A stretch of DNA of 64,000 bases from Baylisascaris procyonis (GCA_037389465.1 JAZARR010000048.1:434001-498000), one strand, 5' to 3'; positions 37,251 through 51,319 are shown, counted from the first letter of the stretch. Numbers and translations are program-made. The notes: generated by a model not told the origin, from the letters alone.

Positions 37251-37253
37251 AGC
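37180..37253 (-). tRNA. tRNA-Asn(GTT), complete body with proximal T4
   Basis: All four stems pair, with a Watson-Crick T stem (GGTGG/CCACC) and TTCAAGC T loop. The trailer is GCATTCTTTTATTCC, placing four T about six bases beyond the discriminator. It is among the best candidates for a functional gene in the array. Confidence 0.88.
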
Positions 37254-37597
37254 CCGCAAGTCAGATCTCATCCTGGAATGTTCTACAGATACTCCGTTAT
37301 GTTCTCTGAGCTTTTTTGAAAAAAGACCGATGATGGACATTCCTGCCTTCGAAGTTTTTCAACCTGGAATGAAAAAAACCCCTCCCGGATGGGATTGAAC
37401 CACCAACTTTTCGGTTAACAGCCGAACGCGCTGACCGATTGCGCCACGGAAGCTTGCGAGTCAGATCTCGTCCTGGAATTTTCTACAGATACTCCGTTAT
37501 GAGGTTTTCTCAAAAAAGGCTGATGATGGGTATCCCTGCCTGCGAAGTTTTTCAACCTGGAATAATGGAATGCCGCTCCCGGGTTTGCTTGAACCAG

Positions 37598-37644
<47 letters not shown>

Positions 37645-37965
37645 AGCTCGAGAGTCAGATCTCATCTTTGAATTTTCTAGAGATACTCCGCTATGAATAT
37701 TTCTCAAAAAAGACTGATGATGGGCATCCCTGCATGCGAAGTTTTTCAACCTGGAATAATACAATGCCGCTCCGGGATGGGCTTGAACCACCAACCTTTC
37801 GTTTAACAGCCGAACGTGCTAACAGATTGCGCCACGGAAGCTCGCGAGTCAGATCTCATCCTGGAATTTTCTAGAGATACTCCGTTATGAGTTTTTCTCA
37901 AAAAAGGCTGATGATGGGCATTCCTGCCTGCGAAGTTTTTCAACCTGGAATAGTGGAATGCCGCT

Positions 37966-38004
<39 letters not shown>

Positions 38005-38170
38005 TGAACGCGCTAACCGATTGCGCCACGGAAGCTCGAGAGTCAGATCTCATCCTGAAATGTTCAACAGATACTCCGTTATGTTCTGAGAGCTTTTGTC
38101 AAGAAAGACCGATGATGGACATTCCTGCCTGCGAAGTTTTTCAACCTGGAATGAAAAAAACCGCTCCCGA

Positions 38171-38222
<52 letters not shown>

Positions 38223-38562
38223 GGCCACGGAAGCTCGCGAGACAGATCTCATCCTGGAACGTTCTACAGATACTCCGTTATGTTCTCAGAGCTTTTTTGA
38301 AAAAAGACCGATGATGGACATTCCTGCCTGCGAAGTTTTCCAACCTGGAATGAAGAGAACCGCTCCCGGATGGGCTTGAACCACCAACCTTTCGGCTAAC
38401 AGCCGAACGCGCTAACCGATTGCGTCACGGAAGGCCTCGAGTCGGGTCTCATCCTGAAATGTCCTAGAGATGCTCCGTTATGAGGTTTTCTCCAAAAAGG
38501 CTGATGATGGACATTCCTGCCTGCGAAGTTTTTCAACCTGGAATGAAAAAGCCGCTCCCGGA

Positions 38563-38598
<36 letters not shown>

Positions 38599-38753
38599 GC
38601 GCGCTAACCGATTGCGCCACGGAAGCTCGAGAGTCATATCTCATCCTCAAATGTTCTACAGATACTCCGTTATGTTCTGAGAGGTTTTCTCAAAAACCGC
38701 TGATGAAGGGCATCCCTGCCTGCGAAGTTTTTCAACCTGAAATAAAAGAATGC

Positions 38754-38792
38754 CGCTCCCGTTTGGGCTTGAGCCACCAACTTTTCGGTTAT

Positions 38793-38824
<32 letters not shown>

Positions 38825-38827
38825 AGC
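38754..38827 (-). pseudogene. tRNA-Asn-like unit with GAT anticodon, damaged T arm
   Basis: The antisense loop TTATCAG gives minus-strand loop CTGATAA, anticodon GAT (Ile codons ATC and ATT). The T stem has two mismatches (CCAAA opposite GGTGG) and the T loop begins with C in place of the invariant T54, which also weakens box B. It is probably not a working gene. Confidence 0.75.
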
Positions 38828-39143
38828 TCGAGAGTCAGATCTCATCCTGAAATGTTCTAGAGATACTCCGTTATGAGGTTTTCTCAAAAAAGGCAGATGA
38901 TGGGCCTTGCTGCCTGCGAAGTTATTCAAAGTCAAATAAAAGAATGCCGCTCCTGGATGGGCTTGAACCACGAACCTTTCGGTTAATAGCCGAACGCGCT
39001 AACCCTTTGCGCCACGGAACCCGCGAGTCGGATCTGATCCTGAAATGTTCTGGAGATACTCCGTTATGAGCTTTTCTCAAGAAAGCTGATGATGGGCATC
39101 CCTGCCTGGGAAGTTTTTCAACTTGGAATACAAGAATGCCGCT

Positions 39144-39210
<67 letters not shown>

Positions 39211-39362
39211 AGCTCAAGAGTCAGATCTCATCCTGGAATTTTCTACAGATACTCGGTTGCGAGGTTTTCTCAAAAAAACCTGACGATGGGCATCCTTGCC
39301 TTCGAAGTTTTTCACCCTGAAATAAATGAACGCCGGTCCTGGATGGGCTTGAACCACCAACT

Positions 39363-39404
<42 letters not shown>

Positions 39405-39544
39405 AGCTCGCGAGTCAGATCTCATCCTGGAATTTTCTACAGGTACTCCGTTATGTTCTGAGAGCTTTTCTCAAAAAAGGCTGATTATGGGCCTTCCTGC
39501 CTGCGAAGTTTTTCAACCTGAAATAAAAGAATGCCGCGCCTGGA

Positions 39545-39605
<61 letters not shown>

Positions 39606-39759
39606 AGCCCGGAAGTCAGATCTCATCCTGGAATGTTCTACAGATACTCCGTTATGTTCTCTGAGCTTTTTTGAAAAAAGACCGATGATGGACATTCCTG
39701 CCTTCGAAGTTTTTCAACCTGGAATAGTGGAATGCCGCTCCCGGGTTTGCTTGAACCAG

Positions 39760-39806
<47 letters not shown>

Positions 39807-39939
39807 AGCTCGAGAGTCAGATCTCATCTTTGAATTTTCTACAGATACTCCGCTATGAATATTTCTCAAAAAAGACTGATGATGGGCATCCCTGCCTGCG
39901 AAGTTTTTCAACCTGGAATAATACAATGCCGCTCCGGGA

Positions 39940-40000
<61 letters not shown>

Positions 40001-40127
40001 AGCTCGCGAGTCAGATCTCATCCTGGAATTTTCTAGAGATACTCCGTTATGAGTTTTTCTCAAAAAAGGCTGATGATGGGCATTCCTGCCTGCGAAGTTT
40101 TTCAACCTGGAATAGTGGAATGCCGCT

Positions 40128-40194
<67 letters not shown>

Positions 40195-40332
40195 AGCTCG
40201 AGAGTCAGATCTCATCCTGAAATGTTCTACAGATACTCCGTTATGTTCTGAGAGCTTTTCTCAAAAAAGACCGATGATGGACATTCCTGCCTGCGAAGTT
40301 TTTCAACCTGGAATGAAAAAAACCGCTCCCGA

Positions 40333-40393
<61 letters not shown>

Positions 40394-40532
40394 AGCTCGC
40401 GAGACAGATCTCATCCTGGAACGTTCTACAGATACTCCGTTATGTTCTCAGAGCTTTTTTGAAAAAAGACCGATGATGGGCATCCCTGCCTGCGAAGTTT
40501 TTCAACCTGGAATGAAGAGAACCGCTCCCGGA

Positions 40533-40593
<61 letters not shown>

Positions 40594-40723
40594 AGCCTCG
40601 AGTCAGATCTCATCCTGAAATGTTCTAGAGATACTCCGTTATGAGGTTTTCTCCAAAAAGGCTGATGATGGACATTCCTGCCTGCGAAGTTTTTCAACCT
40701 GGAATGAAAAAGCCGCTCCCGGA

Positions 40724-40784
<61 letters not shown>

Positions 40785-40924
40785 AGCTCAAGAGTCAGAT
40801 CTCATCCTCAAATGTTCTACAGATACTCCGTTATGTTCTGAGAGGTTTTCTCAAAAACCGCTGATGATGGGCATCCCTGCCTGCGAAGTTTTTCAACCTG
40901 AAATAAAAGAATGCCGCTCCCGTT

Positions 40925-40985
<61 letters not shown>

Positions 40986-41108
40986 AGCTCGAGAGTCAGA
41001 TCTCATCCTGAAATGTTCTAGAGATACTCCGTTATGAGGTTTTCTCAAAAAAGGCAGATGATGGGCCTTGCTGCCTGCGAAGTTATTCAAAGTCAAATAA
41101 AAGAATGC

Positions 41109-41112
41109 CGCT

Positions 41113-41179
<67 letters not shown>

Positions 41180-41182
41180 AGC
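41109..41182 (-). tRNA. tRNA-Asn(GTT), complete body
   Basis: A fully paired cloverleaf of the CCACC T-stem class with a TTTT stop in the trailer GCATTCTTTTATTTGAC. The 5' flank is GAGATCCGACTCGCG, shorter by two bases than most, a flank variant shared with 44285, 48207, 49965 and 61159. Confidence 0.86.
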
Positions 41183-41304
41183 CGCGAGTCGGATCTCATC
41201 CTGAAATGTTCTACAGATACTCCGTTATGAGCTTTTCTCAAGAAAGCTGATGATGGGCATCCCTGCCTGGGAAGTTTTTCAACTTGGAATACAAGAATGC
41301 CGCT

Positions 41305-41371
<67 letters not shown>

Positions 41372-41503
41372 AGCTCAAGAGTCAGATCTCATCCTGGAAT
41401 TTTCTACAGATACTCGGTTGCGAGGTTTTCTCAAAAAACCTGATGATGGGCATCCTTGCCTGCGAAGTTTTTCAACCTGAAATAAATGAACGCCGCTCCT
41501 GGA

Positions 41504-41564
<61 letters not shown>

Positions 41565-41704
41565 AGCTCGCGAGTCAGATCTCATCCTGGAATTTTCTAC
41601 AGATACTCCGTTATGTTCTGAGAGCTTTTCTCAAAAAAGGCTGATGATGGGCATTCCTGCCTGCGAAGTTTTTCAACCTGAAATAAAAGAATGCCGCGCC
41701 TGGA

Positions 41705-41765
<61 letters not shown>

Positions 41766-41923
41766 AGCCCGGAAGTCAGATCTCATCCTGGAATGTTCTA
41801 CAGATACTCCGTTATGTTCTCTGAGCTTTTTTGAAAAAAGACCGATGATGGACATTCCTGCCTTCGAAGTTTTTCAACCTGGAATGAAAAAAACCCCTCC
41901 CGGATTTGATTGAACCACCAACT

Positions 41924-41965
<42 letters not shown>

Positions 41966-42104
41966 AGCTCGCGAGTCAGATCTCATCCTGGAATGTTCTA
42001 CAGATACTCCGTTATGTTCTCAGAGCTTTTTTCAAAAAAGACCGATGATGGACATTCCTGCCTGCGAAGTTTTCCAACCTGGAATGAAGAAAACCGCTCC
42101 CGGA

Positions 42105-42140
<36 letters not shown>

Positions 42141-42305
42141 CCGCGCTAACCGATTGCGCCACGGAAGCTCGGGAGTCAGATCTCATCCTGAAATGTTCTA
42201 CAGATACTCTGTTATGTTCTCTGAGCTTTTCTCAAAAAACACTGATGATGGGCCTCCCTGCGTGCGAAGTTTTTCACCCTGAAATAAATGAACGCCGCTC
42301 CTGGA

Positions 42306-42366
<61 letters not shown>

Positions 42367-42518
42367 AGCTCGAGAGTCAGATCTCATCCTGAAATGTTCT
42401 ACAGATACTCCGTTATGAGCTTTTCTGAAAAAAGGCTGATGATGGGCATCCCTGCCTGCGAAGTTTTTCAACCTGGAATAATACAATGCCGCTCCCGTGT
42501 GGGCTTGAACCACCAACT

Positions 42519-42560
<42 letters not shown>

Positions 42561-42693
42561 AGCTCGAGAGTCAGATCTCATCCTGAAATGTTCTAGAGAT
42601 ACTCCGTTATGAGGTTTTCTCAAAAAAGGCAGATGATGGGCCTTGCTGCCTGCGAAGTTATTCAAAGTCAAATAAAAGAATGCCGCTCCCGGA

Positions 42694-42754
<61 letters not shown>

Positions 42755-42877
42755 AGCTCGAGAGTCAGATCTCATCCTGAAATGTTCTAGAGATACTCCG
42801 TTATGAGGTTTTCTCAAAAAAGGCTGATGATGGGCATTCCTGCCTGCGAAGTTTTTCAACCTGGAATAAAAGAATGC

Positions 42878-42881
42878 CGCT

Positions 42882-42948
<67 letters not shown>

Positions 42949-42951
42949 AGC
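42878..42951 (-). tRNA. tRNA-Asn(GTT), complete body with proximal T4
   Basis: This can be taken as the reference unit: acceptor GCTTCCG/CGGGAGC, D stem GCGC, anticodon stem TTCGG/CCGAA with loop CTGTTAA, variable AGGTT, T stem GGTGG/CCACC with loop TTCAAGC, discriminator G, then GCATTCTTTTATTCC. A copy 3330 bp to the right (46208-46281) has U8 changed to C (antisense GCGCCGCGGAAGC). Confidence 0.9.
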
Positions 42952-43079
42952 TCAAGAGTCAGATCTCATCCTGGAATTTTCTACAGATACTCGGTTGTGA
43001 GGTTTTCTCAAAAAAACCTGATGATGGGCATCCTTGCCTTCGAAGTTTTCCAACCTGGAATGAAAAAGCCGCTCCCGAA

Positions 43080-43140
<61 letters not shown>

Positions 43141-43267
43141 AGCTCGCGAGTCAGATCTCATCTTTGAATTTTCTAGAGATACTCCGCTATGAATATTTCT
43201 CAAAAAAGGCTGATGATGGGCATTCCTGCCTGCGAAGTTTTTCAACCTGGAATAGTGGAATGCCGCT

Positions 43268-43306
<39 letters not shown>

Positions 43307-43472
43307 TGAACGCGCTAACCGATTGCGCCACGGAAGCTCGAGAGTCAGATCTCATCCTGAAATGTTCTACAGATACTCCGTTATGTTCTGAGAGCTTTTG
43401 TCAAGAAAGACCGATGATGGACATTCCTGCCTGCGAAGTTTTTCAACCTGGAATGAAAAAAACCGCTCCCGA

Positions 43473-43533
<61 letters not shown>

Positions 43534-43672
43534 AGCTCGCGAGTCAGATCTCATCCTGGAATGTTCTACAGATACTCCGTTATGTTCTCAGAGCTTTTTT
43601 GAAAAAAGACCGATGATGGACATTCCTGCCTGCGAAGTTTTTCAACCTGGAATGAAGAGAACCGCTCCCGGA

Positions 43673-43733
<61 letters not shown>

Positions 43734-43862
43734 AGCCTCGAGTCAGATCTCATCCTGAAATGTTCTAGAGATACTCCGTTATGAGGTTTTCTCAAAAAGG
43801 CTGATGATGGACATTCCTGCCTGCGAAGTTTTTCAACCTGGAATGAAAAAGCCGCTCCCGGA

Positions 43863-43923
<61 letters not shown>

Positions 43924-44063
43924 AGCTCGAGAGTCAGATCTCATCCTCAAATGTTCTACAGATACTCCGTTATGTTCTGAGAGGTTTTCTCAAAAACCGC
44001 TGATGATGGGCATCCCTGCCTGCGAAGTTTTTCAACCTGAAATGAAAGAATGCCGCTCCCGTT

Positions 44064-44124
<61 letters not shown>

Positions 44125-44257
44125 AGCTCGAGAGTCAGATCTCATCCTGAAATGTTCTAGAGATACTCCGTTATGAGGTTTTCTCAAAAAAGGCTGATGA
44201 TGGGCCTTCCTGCCTGCGAAGTTTTTCAACCTCAAATAAAAGAATGCCGCTCCTGGA

Positions 44258-44318
<61 letters not shown>

Positions 44319-44443
44319 AGCCGCGAGTCGGATCTCATCCTGAAATGTTCTACAGATACTCCGTTATGAGCTTTTCTCAAGAAAGCTGATGATGGGCATC
44401 CCTGCCTGCGAAGTTTTTCAACCTGGAATACAAGAATGCCGCT

Positions 44444-44510
<67 letters not shown>

Positions 44511-44661
44511 AGCTCAAGAGTCAGATCTCATCCTGGAATTTTCTACAGATACTCGGTTGCGAGGTTTTCTCAAAAAACCTGATGATGGGCATCCTTGCCT
44601 TCGAAGTTTTTCACCCTGAAATAAATGAACGCCGGTCCTGGATGGGCTTGAACCACCAACT

Positions 44662-44703
<42 letters not shown>

Positions 44704-44843
44704 AGCTCGCGAGTCAGATCTCATCCTGGAATTTTCTACAGGTACTCCGTTATGTTCTGAGAGCTTTTCTCAAAAAAGGCTGATTATGGGCCTTCCTGCC
44801 TGCGAAGTTTTTCAACCTGAAATAAAAGAATGCCGCGCCTGGA

Positions 44844-44904
<61 letters not shown>

Positions 44905-45062
44905 AGCCCGGAAGTCAGATCTCATCCTGGAATGTTCTACAGATACTCCGTTATGTTCTCTGAGCTTTTTTGAAAAAAGATCGATGATGGACATTCCTGC
45001 CTTCGAAGTTTTTCAACCTGGAATGAAAAAAACCCCTCCCGGATTTGATTGAACCACCAACT

Positions 45063-45095
<33 letters not shown>

Positions 45096-45243
45096 GGCCA
45101 CGGAAGCTCGCGAGACAGATCTCATCCTGGAATGTTCTACAGATACTCCGTTATGTTCTCAGAGCTTTTTTCAAAAAAGACCGATGATGGACATTCCTGC
45201 CTGCGAAGTTTTTCAACCTGGAATGAAGAAAACCGCTCCCGGA

Positions 45244-45290
<47 letters not shown>

Positions 45291-45434
45291 CATTGCGCCA
45301 CGGAAGCCTCGAGTCGGATCTCATCCTGAAATGTTCTAGAGATACTCCGTTATGAGGTTTTCTCCAAAAAGGCTGATGATGGACATTCCTGCCTGCGAAG
45401 TTTTTCATCCTGGAATGAAAAAGCCGCTCCCGGA

Positions 45435-45470
<36 letters not shown>

Positions 45471-45654
45471 CCGCGCTAACCGATTGCGCCACGGAAGCTC
45501 GGGAGTCAGATCTCATCCTGAAATGTTCTACAGATACTCCGTTATGTTCTCTGAGCTTTTCTCAAAAAACACTGATGATGGGCCTCCCTGCGTGCGAAGT
45601 TTTTCACCCTGAAATAAATGAACGCCGCTCCTGGATGGGCTTGAACCACCAACT

Positions 45655-45696
<42 letters not shown>

Positions 45697-45828
45697 AGCT
45701 CGAGAGTCATATCTCACCCTGAAATGTTCTACAGATACTCCGTTATGAGCTTTTCTGAAAAAAGGCTGATGATGGGCATCCCTGCCTGCGAAGTTTTTCA
45801 ACCTGGAATAATACAATGCCGCTCCCGT

Positions 45829-45890
<62 letters not shown>

Positions 45891-46013
45891 AGCTCGAGAG
45901 TCAGATCTCATCCTGAAATGTTCTACAGATACTCCGTTATGAGGTTTTCTCAAAAAAGGCAGATGATGGGCCTTGCTGCCTGCGAAGTTATTCAAAGTCA
46001 AATAAAAGAATGC

Positions 46014-46052
46014 CGCTCCTGGATGGGCTTGAACCACCAACTTTTCGGTTAT

Positions 46053-46084
<32 letters not shown>

Positions 46085-46087
46085 AGC
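46014..46087 (-). tRNA. tRNA-Asn body with Ile anticodon GAT
   Basis: The minus-strand loop CTGATAA gives anticodon GAT. The D, anticodon and T stems pair, and the acceptor has a C6-A67 mismatch (antisense GCTCCTGG). The variable loop is AAGTT. The trailer contains four T. Position 35 is a main identity base for asparaginyl-tRNA synthetase, so normal Asn charging should be lost. Confidence 0.72.
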
Positions 46088-46211
46088 TCGAGAGTCAGAT
46101 CTCATCCTGAAATGTTCTAGAGATACTCCGTTATGAGGTTTTCTCAAAAAAGGCAGATGATGGGCCTTGCTGCCTGCGAAGTTATTCAAAGTCAAATAAA
46201 AGAATGCCGCT

Positions 46212-46273
<62 letters not shown>

Positions 46274-46409
46274 GCGGAAGCTCAAGAGTCAGATCTCATC
46301 CTGGAATTTTCTACAGATACTCGGTTGTGAGGTTTTCTCAAAAAAACCTGATGATGGGCATCCTTGCCTTCGAAGTTTTCCAACCTGGAATGAAAAAGCC
46401 GCTCCCGAA

Positions 46410-46470
<61 letters not shown>

Positions 46471-46603
46471 AGCTCGCGAGTCAGATCTCATCTTTGAATT
46501 TTCTAGAGATACTCCGCTATGAATATTTCTCAAAAAAGGCTGATGATGGGCATCCCTGCATGCGAAGTTTTTCAACCTGGAATAATACAATGCCGCTCCG
46601 GGA

Positions 46604-46649
<46 letters not shown>

Positions 46650-46791
46650 AGATTGCGCCACGGAAGCTCGCGAGTCAGATCTCATCCTGGAATTTTCTAG
46701 AGATACTCCTTTATGAGTTTTTCTCAAAAAAGGCTGATGATGGGCATTCCTGCCTGCGAAGTTTTTCAACCTGGAATAGTGGAATGCCGCT

Positions 46792-46830
<39 letters not shown>

Positions 46831-46995
46831 TGAACGCGCTAACCGATTGCGCCACGGAAGCTCGAGAGTCAGATCTCATCCTGAAATGTTCTACAGATAC
46901 TCCGTTATGTTCTGAGAGCTTTTCTCAAGAAAGACTGATGATGGGCATTCCTGCCTGCGAAGTTTTTCAACCTGGAATGAAAAAACCGCTCCCGA

Positions 46996-47056
<61 letters not shown>

Positions 47057-47185
47057 AGCTCGCGAGTCAGATCTCATCCTGGAATGTTCTACAGATACTC
47101 CGTTATGTTCTCAGAGCTTTTTTGAAAAAAGACCGATGATGGACATTCCTGCCTGCGAAGTTTTCCAACCTGGAATGAAGAAAAC

Positions 47186-47259
47186 CGCTCCCGGATGGGC
47201 TTGAACCACCAACCTTTCGGCTATCAGCCGAACGCGCTAACCGATTGCGTCACGGAAGG
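47186..47259 (-). pseudogene. tRNA-Asn-like unit with GAT anticodon, altered box A
   Basis: The loop is CTGATAG, giving GAT with position 38 changed. The first acceptor base is C (antisense GGAAGGC) and G10 in box A is changed to A (antisense GCGTCACGG). The two changes make transcription and 5' processing doubtful. Position 36228 and 38398 share the flank and acceptor changes but keep GTT. Confidence 0.72.
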
Positions 47260-47396
47260 CCTCGAGTCGGGTCTCATCCTGAAATGTTCTACAGATACTC
47301 CGTTATGTTCTCTGAGCTTTTCTCAAAAAAGACTGATGATGGGCCTCCCTGCGTGCGAAGTTTTTCACCCTGAAATAAATGAACGCCGCTCCTGGA

Positions 47397-47457
<61 letters not shown>

Positions 47458-47810
47458 AGCTCGCGAGTTAGATCTCATCCTGGAATTTTCTAGAGATACT
47501 CCGTTATGAGGTTTTCTCAAAAAAGGCTGATGATGGGCCTTCCTGCCTCCGAAGTTATTCAAAGTCAAATAAAAGAATGCCGCTCCTGGATGGGCTTGAA
47601 CAACCAACCTTTCGGTTAACAGCCGACCGCGCTAACCGATTGCGCCACGGAAGCTCGGGAGTCAGATCTCATCCTGAAATGTTCTACAGATACTCCGTTA
47701 TGTTCTCTGAGCTTTTCTCAAAAAAGACTGATGATGGGCCTCCCTGCGTGCGAAGTTTTTCACCCTGAAATAAATGAACGCCGCTCCTGGATGGGCTTGA
47801 ACCACCAACT

Positions 47811-47852
<42 letters not shown>

Positions 47853-47975
47853 AGCTCGAGAGTCATATCTCACCCTGAAATGTTCTACAGATACTCCGTT
47901 ATGAGCTTTTCTGAAAAAAGGCTGATGATGGGCATCCCTGCCTGCGAAGTTTTTCAACCTGGAATAATACAATGC

Positions 47976-48014
47976 CGCTCCCGTGTGGGCTTGAACCACC
48001 AACTTTTCGGTTAT

Positions 48015-48046
<32 letters not shown>

Positions 48047-48049
48047 AGC
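47976..48049 (-). tRNA. tRNA-Asn body with Ile anticodon GAT, nearly intact
   Basis: Anticodon loop CTGATAA in a body whose acceptor, D and anticodon stems are complete; only the outermost T-stem pair is lost (CCACA opposite GGTGG). The trailer GCATTGTATTATTCC has no T4, so the stop would be the spacer T6. Of the four GAT units this has the best folded body. Confidence 0.75.
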
Positions 48050-48179
48050 TCGAGAGTCAGATCTCATCCTGAAATGTTCTAGAGATACTCCGTTATGAGG
48101 TTTTCTCAAAAAAGGCAGATGATGGGCCTTGCTGCCTGCGAAGTTATTCAAAGTCAAATAAAAGAATGCCGCTCCTGGA

Positions 48180-48240
<61 letters not shown>

Positions 48241-48365
48241 AGCCGCGAGTCGGATCTCATCCTGAAATGTTCTACAGATACTCCGTTATGAGCTTTTCTC
48301 AAGAAAGCTGATGATGGGCATCCCTGCCTGCGAAGTTTTTCAACTTGGAATACAAGAATGCCGCT

Positions 48366-48432
<67 letters not shown>

Positions 48433-48563
48433 AGCTCAAGAGTCAGATCTCATCCTGGAATTTTCTACAGATACTCGGTTGTGAGGTTTTCTCAAAAAAA
48501 CCTGATGATGGGCATCCTTGCCTTCGAAGTTTTTCAACCTGGAATGAAAAAGCCGCTCCCGAA

Positions 48564-48624
<61 letters not shown>

Positions 48625-48770
48625 AGCTCGCGAGTCAGATCTCATCCTGGAATTTTCTAAAGATACTCCGTTATGAGGTTTTCTCAAAAGAGGCTGATGA
48701 TGGGCATTCCTGCCTGCGGAGTTTTTCAACCTGCAATCAAAAAGCCGCTCCCGGATGGGCTTGAACCACA

Positions 48771-48816
<46 letters not shown>

Positions 48817-48951
48817 AGCTCGGGAGTCCGATCTCATCCTGAAATGTTCTACAGATACTCCGTTATGTTCTGAGAGGTTTTCTCAAAAAAGACCGATGAT
48901 GGACATTTCTGCCTGCGAAGTTTTTCAACCTGGAATGAAAAGAAGCGCTTA

Positions 48952-49016
<65 letters not shown>

Positions 49017-49174
49017 AGCTCGAGAGTCAGATCTCATCTTTGAATTTTCTAGAGATACTCCGTTATGAATATTTCTCAAAAAAGGCTGATGATGGGCATC
49101 CCTGCATGCGAAGTTTTTCAACCTGAAATAATACAATGCCGCTCCGGGATGGGCTTGAACCACCAACCTTTCGT

Positions 49175-49210
<36 letters not shown>

Positions 49211-49337
49211 AGCTCGCGAGTCAGATCTCATCCTGGAATTTTCTAGAGATACTCCTTTATGAGTTTTTCTCAAAAAAGGCTGATGATGGGCATTCCTGCC
49301 TGCGAAGTTTTTCAACCTGGAATAGTGGAATGCCGCT

Positions 49338-49404
<67 letters not shown>

Positions 49405-49542
49405 AGCTCGAGAGTCAGATCTCATCCTGAAATGTTCTACAGATACTCCGTTATGTTCTGAGAGCTTTTGTCAAGAAAGACCGATGATGGACATTCCTGC
49501 CTGCGAAGTTTTTCAACCTGGAATGAAAAAAACCGCTCCCGA

Positions 49543-49594
<52 letters not shown>

Positions 49595-49762
49595 GGCCAC
49601 GGAAGCTCGCGAGACAGATCTCATCCTGGAACGTTCTACAGATACTCCGTTATGTTCTCAGAGCTTTTTTGAAAAAAGACCGATGATGGACATTCCTGCG
49701 TGCGAAGTTTTTCACCCTGAAATAAATGAACGCCGCTCCTGGATGGGCTTGAACCACCAACT

Positions 49763-49804
<42 letters not shown>

Positions 49805-49927
49805 AGCTCGCGAGTTAGATCTCATCCTGGAATTTTCTGGAGATACTCCGTTATGAGGTTTTCTCAAAAAAGGCTGATGATGGGCCTTCCTGCCTGCGAA
49901 GTTATTCAAAGTCAAGTAAAAGAATGC

Positions 49928-49967
49928 CGCTCCTGGATGGGCTTGAACCACCAACCTTTCGGTTAAT

Positions 49968-49998
<31 letters not shown>

Positions 49999-50001
49999 AG
50001 C
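49928..50001 (-). tRNA. tRNA-Asn body with ATT anticodon (example of the class)
   Basis: The antisense loop TTAATAG gives minus-strand loop CTATTAA, anticodon ATT. The D, anticodon and T stems are complete and the acceptor has the common C6-A67 mismatch. The same G34A change is found at 7288, 14332, 24258, 24459, 25459, 28395, 29376, 31141, 33098, 38985, 50351, 57828 and 61159. If A34 were deaminated to inosine, it could read AAC, AAT and also the Lys codon AAA. Confidence 0.7.
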
Positions 50002-50123
50002 CGCGAGTCAGATCTCATCCTGAAATGTTCTACAGATACTCCGTTATGAGCTTTTCTCAAGAAAGCTGATGATGGGCATCCCTGCCTGGGAAGTTTTTCA
50101 ACTTGGAATACAAGAATGCCGCT

Positions 50124-50168
<45 letters not shown>

Positions 50169-50514
50169 GGCTAACCGATTGCGCCACGGAAGCTCGAGAG
50201 TCAGATCTCATCTCTGAATTTTCTAGATATACTCCGCTATGAATATTTTTCAAAAAAGGCTGATGATGGGCATCCCTGCCTGCGAAGTTTTTCAACCTGG
50301 AATAATAAAATGCCGCTCCGGGATGGGCTTGAACCACCAACCTTTCGGTTAATAGCCGAACGTGCTTACCGATTGCGCCACGGAAGCTCGGGAGTGAGAT
50401 CTCATCCTGAAATGTTCTACAGATACTCGGTTATGTTCTGAGAGCTTTTCTCAAAAAAAGCTGATGATGGGCATTGCTGTCTGCGAAGTTTTTCAACCTG
50501 GAATAAAAGAATGC

Positions 50515-50518
50515 CGCT

Positions 50519-50585
<67 letters not shown>

Positions 50586-50588
50586 AGC
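50515..50588 (-). tRNA. tRNA-Asn(GTT), complete body with proximal T4
   Basis: No mismatch in any stem, T stem of the CCACC class, TTTT six bases beyond the discriminator. The upstream spacer is of the long class (CATAACCGAGTATCTGTAGA). It lies in a region less tied to the large higher-order blocks. Confidence 0.88.
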
Positions 50589-50944
50589 TCGGGAGTCAGA
50601 TCTCATCCTGAAATGTTCTACAGATACTCGGTTATGTTCTGAGAGCTTTTCTCAGAAAAGGCTGATGATGGGCATTCCTTGCTTGCGAAGTTTTTCAACC
50701 TGGAATAAAAGTATGCCGCTCCCGGGTGGGCTTGAACCACCAAGCTTTCGGTTAACAGCCGAATGCGCTACCCGATTGCGCCACGGAAGCCCGCAAGTCA
50801 GATCTCATCCTGGAATGTTCTACAGATACCCCGTTATGTTCTCTGAGCTTTTTTGACAAAAAACCGATGATGGACATTCCTGCCTTCGAAGTTTTTCAAA
50901 CTGGAATGAAAAAACCGCTCCCGGATGGGCTTGAACCACCAACT

Positions 50945-50986
<42 letters not shown>

Positions 50987-51135
50987 AGGCCTCGAGTCGG
51001 GTCTCACCTGAAATGTCCTAGAGATACTCCGTTATGAGGTTTTCTCAAAAAAGACTGATGATGGGAATTCCTGTCTGCGAAGTTTTCAACCTGCAATGAA
51101 AAAGACCTCTCCCGGACGGGCTTGAACCACCAACG

Positions 51136-51177
<42 letters not shown>

Positions 51178-51319
51178 AGCTCGCGAGTCAGATCTCATCC
51201 TGGAATTTTCTACAGATACTCCGTTATGAGGTTTTCTCAAAAAAGGCTGATGATGGGCATCCCTGCCTGCGAAGTTTTTCAACCTGGAATAATATAATGC
51301 CGCTCCCCGGTGGGCTTGT

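Larger units (their letters stand above)
37574..41895 (-). repeat. Higher-order repeat: 11-unit block of 2.16 kb, two tandem copies
   Basis: Units 37611 to 39572 repeat as 39773 to 41732 with a constant shift of 2160-2162 bp, keeping unit-specific marks: CCGGGTTTGCTTGAACCAGC at the first unit, AATATTTCTC spacer at the next, GAAGAGAACCGCTC, and CCGCGCCTGG at the last. A few units differ between copies (GAT at 38791 against GTT at 40952; ATT at 38985 against GTT at 41146), showing change after duplication. Confidence 0.85.
33754..42206 (-). repeat. tRNA-Asn satellite array, right part, units 55-97
   Basis: Antisense anticodon triplets start at 33876, 34069, 34269, 34461, 34660, 34854, 35046, 35240, 35440, 35634, 35834, 36028, 36228, 36420, 36621, 36822, 37016, 37217, 37417, 37611, 37805, 37999, 38198, 38398, 38590, 38791, 38985, 39177, 39371, 39572, 39773, 39967, 40161, 40360, 40560, 40751, 40952, 41146, 41338, 41531, 41732, 41932 and 42132. 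Bodies with complete stems become commoner here (for example 36420, 37217, 40161, 40751, 41146). An 11-unit block is repeated in tandem from 37574. One unit (38791) has a GAT anticodon and one (38985) ATT. Confidence 0.95.
40124..45307 (-). repeat. Higher-order repeat: 16-unit offset of 3.14 kb
   Basis: Units 40161 to 42132 correspond to 43301 to 45271, shifted by 3139-3140 bp. A second register, 42333-43301 against 45663-46631, has a shift of 3330 bp. These overlap the 2.16-kb block, so the region is a mosaic of nested duplications. Confidence 0.8.
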
